From a virus, in the IMG/VR virus record IMGVR_UViG_3300048930_000447, positions 1-47,636 of that record: DNA of 47,636 nucleotides. One strand, 5' to 3'. Position numbers and translations under genes: made by a program. This document shows, one piece after another, positions 33,396-39,835 of the stretch. Below the pieces are notes generated by a model, which had not been told where the DNA came from, ran no database searches, and saw only the letters and a program-made list of their open reading frames with translations. Numbering within the stretch: position 1 is the stretch's first letter; each line of letters starts with the position of its first letter.

Positions 33396-33635
33396 ATGGA
33401 TTCGATACAGCGCGTGCAGTTGCAGTGTCTGAGCTGCAAGACGTGGTTCTTTTCGCCGATCCAGTTCAGCAATGCGCACTCGTTCGACACATCCATGCTG
33501 GCCGGCAATCTGTTCGGTTGCCCAACGTGCAGAGCATTCGTGCCTTGCAACAAGGAAAACATGCGCTGGGTCCGGTCAGATGGGAAGGGAGGGTTTGTCG
33601 GCGTCGACACCGATGGACCCGGCAAGCTCGGCTAG
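33396..33635 (+). CDS. Small zinc-ribbon-like protein
   Basis: A 79-residue protein, MDSIQRVQLQCLSCKTWFFS, with Cys pairs in CLSC and CPTCRAF, about 30 residues apart, and a third single Cys (VPCNKEN): a likely zinc ribbon. A ribosome site GGAGGG lies five bases before the ATG. It is on the plus strand among minus-strand early genes and overlaps the end of the 63-residue gene by 60 bp tail to tail, so it may be an independently transcribed accessory gene. Confidence 0.55.
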   Translation: MDSIQRVQLQCLSCKTWFFSPIQFSNAHSFDTSMLAGNLFGCPTCRAFVPCNKENMRWVRSDGKGGFVGVDTDGPGKLG

Positions 33636-33767
33636 CCGTTCCTTCGGGACGATCACGTAGCCGTCGAGCCGCGCGACGATGCGGCCGTCTTCGGCTTGCA
33701 CGAAGATTGGTGCATCGGCCTCGCGGCACATCACCTGGCAGTTGCGCAGGAAGCTGTCACGCTGCAT
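33576..33767 (-). CDS. Small early protein following cro-like gene
   Basis: A 63-residue protein, MQRDSFLRNCQVMCREADAP with a beta-hairpin-like GRIVARLDGYVIVPKERLAEL. It overlaps the end of the cro-like gene by 11 bp. Short proteins of this sequence type follow cro-like genes in related prophages, to my memory, but no function is known. Confidence 0.55.
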   Translation of the reverse strand: MQRDSFLRNCQVMCREADAPIFVQAEDGRIVARLDGYVIVPKERLAELAGSIGVDADKPSLPI

Positions 33768-34023
33768 CGCGCACCACCTCCTGCTGCTCAACCGGCACGG
33801 GTGGCGCACCTTCGGTTCCGATCAGCTCGGGCCAGATGCGGTGCCAGTCGGCGCGCCGCAGATCCCATCGATGGAGCCGACATCCCGACTCGCGCTCGAC
33901 CCGCACGGCCTCTTCGGCATTCATTGCCTTGCGACCAGTCAGACACTGGTACAGGTACTGCTCGCTGATCCCGAGCTGAGCCGCCAAAGCAATCCGTTCG
34001 GGCGCAAGGATGTTGCTGTTCAT
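33757..34023 (-). CDS. Cro-like repressor, YdaS family
   Basis: An 88-residue protein. The helix-turn-helix IALAAQLGISEQYLYQCLTGR followed by ERESGCRLHRWDLRRADWHRIWPELIG is typical of YdaS/Cro-like phage regulators. It is the first gene of the leftward early operon, divergent from the CI-like gene. A promoter ending six bases before the ATG suggests that its mRNA may be leaderless. It probably binds the CTAGC-N5-GCTAG dyads. Confidence 0.82.
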   Translation of the reverse strand: MNSNILAPERIALAAQLGISEQYLYQCLTGRKAMNAEEAVRVERESGCRLHRWDLRRADWHRIWPELIGTEGAPPVPVEQQEVVRDAA

Positions 34024-34029
34024 TCGCCT

Positions 34030-34059
34030 AGTCTAGCTCTAGGCTAGTTCAAGCGTCAA
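34030..34059 (-). promoter_or_regulatory. Leftward early promoter with overlapping operator
   Basis: On the minus strand TTGACG (34059-34054), an 18-base spacer and TAGACT (34035-34030) form a promoter for the cro-like gene. The dyad CTAGCTCTAGGCTAG (34033-34047) covers the spacer and the upstream edge of the -10 element. Additional half-sites CTAG lie at 34044-34047, 34061-34064 and 34081-34084. The same TTGACG/18-bp layout recurs at 35473-35502. Confidence 0.65.
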
Positions 34060-34107
34060 GCTAGCCAAAGTTGCCGCGCTCTAGCTTCTTGCTTGACCAT
34101 CCACTAC

Positions 34108-34569
34108 ATGGATGACCCCTTCGTAACGGCGCTCAAGAACCTGGTGGGCGACTCGCCCGCTCGGCGGCGCGAGGTAGCCAAGAAGATCGGCGCTAGCGAA
34201 CAAGGGCTATACCAGATCGTCAATGGCATCCCATTGAAGTCCGGGAAGCCTCGCAGCATCGGCCGTGATCTGCGCGCCAAGCTCGATCAACACTACCCCA
34301 ACTGGCTCGCCGCGAGCGGCGCGTTGCCATCGGTGGCGTTGCAGCTCCGGGAAACACGCCCGACTCAATACGCCGCCAGAGCGTCGTCAAGCGAACAGAT
34401 GTCCAAGAAGCTCGCTGCGCAGCTTGCCCTTGTCCCAGAAGGCCAACGGCGGCACGCCTTCGCCGCGGCCCTGGCAGTGGTGGCCACGTTCACTGCCGAC
34501 ACTTCGACACCTCAAGATGATGGCCGCCCTCCTGCCCCTTCAGAGAAACGGAACGTCGGCGGCCGATGA
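34108..34569 (+). CDS. CI-like repressor without peptidase domain
   Basis: A 153-residue protein. The N-terminal helix-turn-helix VAKKIGASEQGLYQIVNGIP is followed by the YPNW motif typical of Betaproteobacterial phage CI-like repressors. There is no S24 autoprotease domain, so induction probably does not use RecA-stimulated self-cleavage; an antirepressor or other signal would be needed. I start at ATG 34108; a TTG five codons earlier is possible. It diverges from the cro-like gene across the operator region. Confidence 0.78.
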   Translation: MDDPFVTALKNLVGDSPARRREVAKKIGASEQGLYQIVNGIPLKSGKPRSIGRDLRAKLDQHYPNWLAASGALPSVALQLRETRPTQYAARASSSEQMSKKLAAQLALVPEGQRRHAFAAALAVVATFTADTSTPQDDGRPPAPSEKRNVGGR

Positions 34570-34711
34570 TGGGCCGGGTCTACATCTTCCCGCCCGGCTC
34601 TGCTAGCGTCATCCCCGCATCCCGGTGTCGGGAAACTCCGAAGGGGTGCCCCCGCTGGCGCCAGTGCATCATCTCCGAACGCCCCTGCCAGCATCGACGC
34701 TGACCTAACCC
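34570..34711 (+). other. 142-bp hairpin-rich leader of the zinc-ribbon gene
   Basis: No gene. Three short hairpins follow each other: CCCG/CGGG at 34621-34632, ACTCC/GGGGT at 34635-34647, and the palindrome CTGGCGCCAG at 34655-34664. The clustering before a start codon suggests a structured 5' leader or small RNA, but no known riboswitch family is recognised. Confidence 0.35.
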
Positions 34712-35470
34712 ATGGCAATGACCAAGTGTCACGAGTGCGGCCACGAAATCAGCACATCCGCAAAAGCCTGTCCAGGCTGCGGCGCGGCGCCTAGGCGCGG
34801 CCGTGATGGGAAAGGCATCGCGCTGCTGGTGGTCGGCGGAGTTGTCGTCGCAATAGCGACATGCTCGGGCAATGCCGACAAGCCGGCGCAAGTCCGGGCG
34901 CCGCCACCGCCGCCAGACGCAAAAGCGTTGGCTGCGGCCGAGGCGAACCGTAACGCCGTCATCGCTGCGTGCCAAGCTGAAAAGCCCGCCCTGATCGCGA
35001 GCGCCAACGCCAGACTAGACAAGGATCCCGGCGCCGTACTCAGGGATCTGACGCCCTGCTGGAACGCTTTGGGCGACGCCGACCTTACCTCGTTGCGAGA
35101 TAAGGCAGCCGCGAAGGCGCACCTAGACGAAGCCTTGAACAAGAAGAACCGCATCGAGGTGCGCTTTGATGCGCTGCACAAGGTGCAGTCGTACGACCCG
35201 GAAGAGTTCAAGCGCCATGCCCAGCTACTGGCGACGCTCCGCAAAGCGCTGGACGCTGAGAGGGCCGCAGCCGCGCGTGCCGAGGCCACCCGCAAGCGCA
35301 GGGAGGGCGTTCGCCTTGGGATGACCCGCGAAGACGTTCTGGCCAGTTCGTGGGGCCGACCGCGAAAGGTGAACTCAACCACGAATCGGTACGGCACCCA
35401 CGAGCAATGGGTTTACGACGGCGGCTATCTGTACTTCGAAGACGGCATCCTCACGTCGGTTCAAAACTAG
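34712..35470 (+). CDS. Zinc-ribbon membrane-anchored protein in the immunity region
   Basis: A 252-residue protein. The N-terminal zinc ribbon has Cys6, Cys9, Cys20 and Cys23 (CHECGHE...CPGCGA), then a membrane segment GIALLVVGGVVVAIATC (about 34-51) and a Pro-rich linker. A long helical domain follows, with a C-terminal SmpA/OmlA-like fold (RLGMTREDVLASSWGRPRKV ... HEQWVYDGGYLYFEDG). It follows the repressor gene in the same direction, so it may be expressed in the lysogen. Superinfection exclusion or host modification is possible; function unknown. Confidence 0.65.
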   Translation: MAMTKCHECGHEISTSAKACPGCGAAPRRGRDGKGIALLVVGGVVVAIATCSGNADKPAQVRAPPPPPDAKALAAAEANRNAVIAACQAEKPALIASANARLDKDPGAVLRDLTPCWNALGDADLTSLRDKAAAKAHLDEALNKKNRIEVRFDALHKVQSYDPEEFKRHAQLLATLRKALDAERAAAARAEATRKRREGVRLGMTREDVLASSWGRPRKVNSTTNRYGTHEQWVYDGGYLYFEDGILTSVQN

Positions 35471-35502
35471 CTTGACGCTAGTTCTAGCTCAGAGCTAGTA
35501 TA
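35468..35502 (+). promoter_or_regulatory. Rightward operon promoter with two operators
   Basis: TTGACG (35473-35478), an 18-bp spacer and TAGTAT (35497-35502) make a good sigma-70 promoter. Two 15-bp dyads lie in it, CTAGCTTGACGCTAG (35468-35482) over the -35 and CTAGCTCAGAGCTAG (35485-35499) over the -10, 17 bp centre to centre. They share the CTAGC-N5-GCTAG pattern with 34033-34047. The promoter drives the operon that includes the DGR and ends with the integrase. Confidence 0.7.
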
Positions 35503-35538
35503 CGCCCCAACGCACCACCCGGTGCCTTGGGAGCGCAA

Positions 35539-36270
35539 ATGCACCGCTACACCGCCCACGTCACAGCGCAAGAGCCGCCACCCGTAGTTCTTTGCGAGGG
35601 CCCACGCACCGCTGAAGCGTTGCGCGCCGCGCTCGCTCAGCGTGACACTGCCGCGCCGCCGCGGTGCACGGCGTGCGCGTGGTGCTTCAACCTGCCGGCG
35701 TTGGGCATCGCGCCGCACGACGGCGTGGCGCACTTCTGCCTGCACCCGAGCGTGTCTTCACCCTCGGTAGTGAACGGCTCGCCCACCTGCGTGCCATGCG
35801 ACGAGGTAAGGGCGGCCGAATGCGGGCCCGCCGGCACGCTGTTCAGCGCACGACGTTCAGCGCCGCAAACGTGCACAACGCGGCCAGGCCAAGGCCGAAG
35901 CACGCTGCCATGGCCAGCACCAGGATTCCGTGCAACGCTGGTACGGGCAGGCTCCAGCCTGCTTCAAGCGCTTGAGCGGTGGCTGCCTCGCCGCGCTGGG
36001 CCTTCATCTCCAGCAGCGCATTCGCCGTGTCCTGGCGGCTGCGGTACTGATACCGCAACGCCGCAAGGCCCGTGGCCACTGACAGAGCCAGGGCAGCCCA
36101 GGTCAACGCCAGCAGCCACGGCCACGCCGGCTGCTTCGGCACGTAGTGGCCCTGCAGGGCAACCGTCGCCGTCAACGCCGCGGTCGCCAGCGTCACCACC
36201 TGGCGAATCCAGCCGTAGTAAGGCGCTTCGTGTTCCAGCCAGTGGCGACGGATCACGTCGTCGACCGTGA
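35539..36270 (+). CDS. Cysteine-rich protein, probably with a truncated or replaced C-terminus
   Basis: The open frame codes for 243 residues, MHRYTAHVTAQEPPPVVLCE. Only about the first 100 look natural, with Cys pairs CTACAWC and CVPCDEVR and a lone CGPAGTLF. After about residue 103 it is composed of Pro/Ser/Arg-rich sequence that lies antisense to a membrane-protein gene (35843-36295), so the original 3' end was probably lost by recombination. Its N-terminus matches that of the 50-residue gene at 36330 over an 18-bp identical stretch. First gene after the rightward promoter. Confidence 0.45.
   Translation: MHRYTAHVTAQEPPPVVLCEGPRTAEALRAALAQRDTAAPPRCTACAWCFNLPALGIAPHDGVAHFCLHPSVSSPSVVNGSPTCVPCDEVRAAECGPAGTLFSARRSAPQTCTTRPGQGRSTLPWPAPGFRATLVRAGSSLLQALERWLPRRAGPSSPAAHSPCPGGCGTDTATPQGPWPLTEPGQPRSTPAATATPAASARSGPAGQPSPSTPRSPASPPGESSRSKALRVPASGDGSRRRP
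35547..35564 (+). repeat. 18-bp direct repeat, left copy
   Basis: CTACACCGCCCACGTCAC is identical to 36335-36352. Both copies encode YTAHVT at the N-terminus of a gene. Between the copies lies a reversed membrane-protein gene, which suggests recombination or duplication at this sequence. Confidence 0.85.
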
Positions 36271-36295
36271 CCGACTTTCGCCCCTCTTCCGCCAT
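35843..36295 (-). CDS. Inverted four-helix membrane protein, moron candidate
   Basis: A 150-residue protein, MAEEGRKSVTVDDVIRRHWL, then four hydrophobic segments (about residues 36-52, 59-80, 112-132 and 136-147 by eye: VVTLATAALTATVALQ, WPWLLALTWAALALSVATGLA, ALHGILVLAMAACFGLGLAA, LCTFAALNV). A ribosome site GAGGGA precedes the ATG at 36295. It is the only minus-strand gene inside the long rightward operon. The features fit a moron such as an exclusion or envelope protein; function unknown. Confidence 0.65.
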   Translation of the reverse strand: MAEEGRKSVTVDDVIRRHWLEHEAPYYGWIRQVVTLATAALTATVALQGHYVPKQPAWPWLLALTWAALALSVATGLAALRYQYRSRQDTANALLEMKAQRGEAATAQALEAGWSLPVPALHGILVLAMAACFGLGLAALCTFAALNVVR

Positions 36296-36329
36296 TCGAC
36301 CGTCCCTCGCCAGCCAAGGAGCAGCCATC

Positions 36330-36482
36330 ATGCCCTACACCGCCCACGTCACCCCGCGTGACGGCATCGTCAGACAGCACAGCCCGACGGCACCCGACCT
36401 GCACGCCGCGCACACGGCCGTGCAGCAACTCGCCAACCGCCGCTACGGCGCCGGCTTCACCTACAGCGTGAGGCAGGCATGA
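36330..36482 (+). CDS. 50-residue protein with YTAHVT N-terminus
   Basis: MPYTAHVTPRDGIVRQHSPT ends in TYSVRQA. A ribosome site AAGGAG lies 9 bases before the ATG. The N-terminus repeats that of the gene at 35539. Its stop overlaps the next start (ATGA). No function known. Confidence 0.6.
   Translation: MPYTAHVTPRDGIVRQHSPTAPDLHAAHTAVQQLANRRYGAGFTYSVRQA
36335..36352 (+). repeat. 18-bp direct repeat, right copy
   Basis: Identical to 35547-35564; it encodes the YTAHVT start of the 50-residue protein, just beyond the inverted membrane-protein gene. Confidence 0.85.
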
Positions 36483-36655
36483 GCTACAGCCCAGCCCACC
36501 TGCAACGCATGGCACGCCAGGCACTCGCGGCGCGCGCGCAGGGCGACCCTCGGTGGCTTCAGCTGGTGCTGACCCTCTCGTTGCGGCAGCACATCAGCCC
36601 CCGGCAGGTTGAGTTCGAGATCGAGCGCCTGGCGAACAGCGAGGTGCCGGCATGA
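36479..36655 (+). CDS. 58-residue helical protein upstream of DGR target 1
   Basis: MSYSPAHLQRMARQALAARA continues with QGDPRWLQLVLTLSLRQHIS and ends EFEIERLANSEVPA. It is joined to the 50-residue gene upstream and to DGR target 1 downstream by ATGA overlaps, so target 1 is translationally coupled to it. The composition is helical and amphipathic; no family recognised. Confidence 0.6.
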   Translation: MSYSPAHLQRMARQALAARAQGDPRWLQLVLTLSLRQHISPRQVEFEIERLANSEVPA

Positions 36656-37332
36656 GCACGGCGCACACCCCTGCCACCGCCGCCATCCAGCGCCGGCTCG
36701 AACGCTGGGAACTGCAGCACCTGCGCCTGCTAGCCGCCCAGCAGGCCGAGCAGATCGAAGAGCTGCAGCGCCGCGTGGCCTGGGCCGAAGATTGCGCCGA
36801 GCGCTGGCGCGACGACGCGCTCGACATGCAGGAGCAGTTGGCCGACAGCGCCGGCGGGCAGCCGGGCTTGACGATGGGCGGCCGGCTCGTGGTCCTCAAG
36901 CCGGAAGCAGACGCGGCCGCGAGCGTGCCCGCCATCGGCCAGCCCTGGCCAAGCATCGCCGGCAGCCTGTACGCCGGCATCGCAGTGGCCGAAGGCGATC
37001 AGCCTGATGGACACATCGTGCTGTTGCCCGACGAGCCGGCCAATCCGCTGTGCTGGCAAGACGCACTGAAGTGGGCGGAAGACCTGGGCCACGGGGCACA
37101 CGCCCCTATGCGGCACGAAAGCGCCCTGCTCTACGCAAACCTGCAAGGTCAGTTCGACCCGAGCGCTTGGTACTGGACCAGCACGGTGGCTGCCGGGGAT
37201 GGCTCGTACGCCTGGCGCCAGGACTTCTTCGACGGCAACCAGCTCAACCTCCACAAGAGCTATGAGGGCCGGGTCCGAGCCGTCCGCAGATTCGCGGTTC
37301 AGTCCTTCAATCCTTCAAGGCCAGCAGCATGA
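36652..37332 (+). CDS. DGR target protein 1, coiled coil plus C-type-lectin-like variable domain
   Basis: A 226-residue protein. Residues 1-65 are a coiled coil (LERWELQHLRLLAAQQAEQIEELQRRVAWAED). Residues about 105-215 form a DUF1566/C-type-lectin-like domain (HIVLLPDEPANPLCWQDALKWAEDLG ... SALLYANLQGQF ... WYWTSTV). The variable repeat covers residues 183-213 (GSYAWRQDFFDGNQLNLHKS then YEGRVRAVRR). Ten template adenines are substituted here relative to the template. No signal peptide is present. The coiled coil may multimerise it, unlike the two shorter paralogues. It lies 3.3 kb upstream of the other targets. Confidence 0.88.
   Translation: MSTAHTPATAAIQRRLERWELQHLRLLAAQQAEQIEELQRRVAWAEDCAERWRDDALDMQEQLADSAGGQPGLTMGGRLVVLKPEADAAASVPAIGQPWPSIAGSLYAGIAVAEGDQPDGHIVLLPDEPANPLCWQDALKWAEDLGHGAHAPMRHESALLYANLQGQFDPSAWYWTSTVAAGDGSYAWRQDFFDGNQLNLHKSYEGRVRAVRRFAVQSFNPSRPAA
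37200..37291 (+). repeat. DGR variable repeat VR1
   Basis: These 92 bases align without gaps to the template at 41955-42046. There are ten differences in the variable part, all at template A (for example AAC to CGC, GAC, TTC, CTC), plus the GT-for-TG swap near the 3' end. CAG codons and the AAG-AGC-TAT-GAG block are unchanged. A TCCTTCAATCCTTC element follows 11 bases later. Confidence 0.95.
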
Positions 37333-37363
37333 ACGATCTCAGCATCACCTCCAGGAGGCCGCA

Positions 37364-37696
37364 ATGAGCGCGGCCCTGCAGCGCCTCACCAAGTGGCGCA
37401 CCGTGTTCGCCGGCTGGCAGCTGGGCACGCGCGCCAAGGGAGACCCGGAGTCCGACGCCGTCAGGGACCACCGCGAGGTGACCATCCTGATGCGCAACGA
37501 GCTCAATGCGCTGGCCGGCCTGCTCATCGAAAAGGGCGTACTCACGGCCGAGGAGCACAAGCGCCGCCTGGACAGCGAGGCCGACTACCTGTCGGGCCAG
37601 TACGCCAAGAAGTTCCCAGGCTTCAAGGCCACCGACATCGGCATCGAGATGAACCCGGCAATCGCCGCGGACACCACGCGCGGGTGGCGGCCATGA
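37364..37696 (+). CDS. Small helical phage protein
   Basis: A 110-residue protein, MSAALQRLTKWRTVFAGWQL; a helical middle (ILMRNELNALAGLLIEKGVLTAEEHKRRLDSEADY) ends in GIEMNPAIAAD. A strong ribosome site CAGGAGG lies 6 bases before the ATG at 37364. A 12-codon mini-frame from 37329 overlapping the target 1 stop ends at this start. The end overlaps the lipoprotein gene (ATGA). Function unknown. Confidence 0.65.
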   Translation: MSAALQRLTKWRTVFAGWQLGTRAKGDPESDAVRDHREVTILMRNELNALAGLLIEKGVLTAEEHKRRLDSEADYLSGQYAKKFPGFKATDIGIEMNPAIAADTTRGWRP

Positions 37697-38235
37697 GCGC
37701 GCACCTCTTCGCCATCGAGCGTTGGGCTACGCGCGCACCGGCCATGCGCTGGCCGTTGGTGCTGCTGGCCCTGTTGCTGCTGGTCATGCTGGGCGGCTGC
37801 GGCGGCAGTGGCGCCCCCATTGCAGACGTCTACACCGGGCAATCCACCGCCCAGGCCGGCGACGCCGACACTGGCGCGGCCATTCTGGTGTTGCCGCTGC
37901 AGGGGCCGGCCCTCCAACTCGACCGGCCCGCGCAAATTCACGTTCGCTTGAAGGGCCACGTGCAGGTGTCGGCCCACTACAGCGCCAGCGGCACCGTCGC
38001 CATCGAGCTGGCGGCACCAGTGGCCACAGGCCCGAGCACCGTGCCCGTTGCACTCAGCCCGCAGGCAGCCACCACTGAACCCGTGGCCTACACCGCATGG
38101 CTGCAGCTTCCAGCCGGCACACACGCCCTGCAGGCGCTGCTGACGCTGCGCGCGCGCGATGCCCAGGCCGTGCCCACGGGGGCTCTGGCGCGCGCTGACG
38201 CTAGCGTGGCATGGCGCGTCGAGGTGCAACCGTGA
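37693..38235 (+). CDS. Lipoprotein in the rightward operon
   Basis: A 180-residue protein. A basic and hydrophobic leader (MRWPLVLLALLLLVMLGG) ends in lipobox LGGC with Cys36, followed by a beta-rich domain of Ser/Thr/Ala strands (VSAHYSASGTVAIELAAPV). Being an envelope protein in a putative early/lysogenic operon, it could change the host surface. ATGA overlap sets the start; a GTGA overlap links the next gene. Confidence 0.65.
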   Translation: MSAHLFAIERWATRAPAMRWPLVLLALLLLVMLGGCGGSGAPIADVYTGQSTAQAGDADTGAAILVLPLQGPALQLDRPAQIHVRLKGHVQVSAHYSASGTVAIELAAPVATGPSTVPVALSPQAATTEPVAYTAWLQLPAGTHALQALLTLRARDAQAVPTGALARADASVAWRVEVQP

Positions 38236-38783
38236 ACCCCCAGCCGCAGCGCCACCTGGTGCTGGCCTGGGCCAGCGGGCTTGCATCACGCTGGCCACAG
38301 ATCAACGCAGCAATCGACTCCGAACTACGCCACGACGCGTGCGCGCTGTCCGACCCCGGCACCGAATGCGTGCTCGGCCAGGTACTCGCCGCGCCCACGC
38401 GCCACCACACCGGATACCCCACCCCTCAGGAGCAACGCATGTCCGAAGGCCACCACCTGCCAGCGGCGCTGACCCAACCCGGCGAGCTGCCGCCCGCCAT
38501 CCCCTTTCCTGCGCGCCCGGCCAACGCCCGCGCCATGGCGCCCAGCAAGGCGACGGTCGAGCGCTGGGCGCGCCAGGCCCGGCAAATCGAAGACGCCCGC
38601 GCCGAAGGCCGGTCGCAAGGCCTGCAGATCGGCGACAAGCAGGGCTGGCGCCGCGGCGTCATCACCGGTGCCGTGTGCGCCGCCGTGCTCACCAGCCTGG
38701 GCTGGTCGGCGTACCTCAGCATCGCCGCGCCCGAGGTGGCGCCGCCTTCCGCCATGCGGCCCGCCGTGCCGGCCACCCTGTGA
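38232..38783 (+). CDS. Protein with one C-terminal membrane segment
   Basis: From the GTG at 38232 (GTGA overlap) the product is 183 residues; a second start at ATG 38439 with ribosome site CAGGAG gives 115 residues, MSEGHHLPAALTQPGELPPA. The C-terminal part has a helical KATVERWARQARQIEDARAE region and a membrane segment GVITGAVCAAVLTSLGWSAYL near residue 150-170. The first 69 residues have a coding-like composition, so these may be one gene or two fused in frame. Function unknown. Confidence 0.55.
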   Translation: MNPQPQRHLVLAWASGLASRWPQINAAIDSELRHDACALSDPGTECVLGQVLAAPTRHHTGYPTPQEQRMSEGHHLPAALTQPGELPPAIPFPARPANARAMAPSKATVERWARQARQIEDARAEGRSQGLQIGDKQGWRRGVITGAVCAAVLTSLGWSAYLSIAAPEVAPPSAMRPAVPATL

Positions 38784-39013
38784 TGCTGGCCACCGCGCAA
38801 CCTGTCGAGCGCATGCCCGTGCGCTTTGCCAGCGCCGACCTGTACCGCGCCTGCACGCTGTGCGACCACGGCCCCAGCCGCGGCGGCCCAGCCGGCAGCT
38901 GCACGCTCAACCCGCGGGACCCGGTGCCCATCAGCCTGGCGCGTCTGCGCGACGGCATCTGCGGCCCCGAGGCCGCGCACATGCGCGTCGGCGGATGGGA
39001 CTTCATCAGCTGA
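38783..39013 (+). CDS. Small cysteine-containing protein
   Basis: A 76-residue protein. RACTLCDHGPSRGGPAGSCT and GICGPEAAHMR carry four Cys in a spacing compatible with zinc binding. The start overlaps the previous stop by one base (TGATG). Similar in style to the Cys-rich proteins at 175 and 35539. Confidence 0.6.
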   Translation: MLATAQPVERMPVRFASADLYRACTLCDHGPSRGGPAGSCTLNPRDPVPISLARLRDGICGPEAAHMRVGGWDFIS

Positions 39014-39018
39014 CGGCC

Positions 39019-39240
39019 ATGAGCCGGCCGACACCGCCCACCGATGAGCAGCTGCGGCTGGCGTGGCGGCAGATCAGCCGGCCCAGCTGGCCCAGCACTC
39101 TGGAAGAGGCGCTGGAGAACCCGCTCTACCGCACCTGCCTCATCGGCATCGACCGCAACCTCAATCGCCGCGGCATGGACCGCCGGCCCGCGCCCAAGGC
39201 GCCGCCCTCGCTGCCACTGTTTGAAGGAATCGACCCATGA
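39019..39240 (+). CDS. Hypothetical 73-residue protein
   Basis: MSRPTPPTDEQLRLAWRQIS followed by RPSWPSTLEEALENPLYRTC and a Pro-rich end. Five bases separate it from the preceding gene, and its stop overlaps the next start (ATGA). Probably a DNA- or protein-interaction adaptor by size; no family recognised. Confidence 0.55.
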   Translation: MSRPTPPTDEQLRLAWRQISRPSWPSTLEEALENPLYRTCLIGIDRNLNRRGMDRRPAPKAPPSLPLFEGIDP

Positions 39241-39518
39241 GCCACAACGATCTGATGACCCCCATCCAGCTGGCTGAGCTGGCCCACCAGCTGGCCGACC
39301 GCGCCTGCATCAGCGACATCGAGGTCCACGCCCATGCGCAGACCGACGACCTGGGCCGCAAGTGGTACGACACGCGGCCGCTGTTCGACCCGAACGAGCA
39401 GCCCGACGACTTCATCGAGATGAACCTGCAGGCGCTGGCCTACGCGCACGAGCGCGGCCTGATCAGCCCGCACCCCGTGCACACGCACCTGGTGCGCATC
39501 GTCAAGGCCGGGGCATGA
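39237..39518 (+). CDS. Hypothetical 93-residue protein
   Basis: MSHNDLMTPIQLAELAHQLA; the body includes DIEVHAHAQTDDLGRKWYDT and a helical LQALAYAHERGLI. Acidic, soluble, chained by ATGA overlaps on both sides. No function known. Confidence 0.55.
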   Translation: MSHNDLMTPIQLAELAHQLADRACISDIEVHAHAQTDDLGRKWYDTRPLFDPNEQPDDFIEMNLQALAYAHERGLISPHPVHTHLVRIVKAGA

Positions 39519-39835
39519 CCGCGACCACCAGTTGGCCGCGCGAGGCCGAAGACCGTGTGAACTCACTGCTGGGTCAGGTGGCTGCCAAGGAGCTGGAGTG
39601 CCAACGCCTCCGGGAAGCGACCCGAGCTGGCCCCACCGGCACCGAGGCCCGCGTGTGCGCCGACATCGCCGCACGCCAGCAGCTGGGCCTGCGCAAGTAC
39701 GGCATCAGCGTCGAGGGCAACCCGCTGACGCTGCGCGAGTGGCTGCAGCACGCCTACGAGGAAACGCTCGACCAGGCCATCTACCTGCGGCGATCGATCG
39801 AGCAGATCGACCTCGAGCTGGGCAACGCGCCATGA
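39515..39835 (+). CDS. Conserved small phage protein with KYG..LTLREWLQHAYEE motif
   Basis: A 106-residue protein. Its second half, ARQQLGLRKYGISVEGNPLT followed by LREWLQHAYEETLDQAIYLR, is a recurring motif in short phage proteins of the early region (often linked to MazG-like or nucleotide-related neighbours). No catalytic residues are obvious. ATGA overlaps on both sides. Confidence 0.6.
   Translation: MTATTSWPREAEDRVNSLLGQVAAKELECQRLREATRAGPTGTEARVCADIAARQQLGLRKYGISVEGNPLTLREWLQHAYEETLDQAIYLRRSIEQIDLELGNAP

Noticed and set aside
35857-36270. Second half of the Cys-rich open frame as a genuine protein domain
   Set aside because: It is antisense to a well-supported membrane-protein gene and has Pro/Ser/Arg-rich shadow composition.
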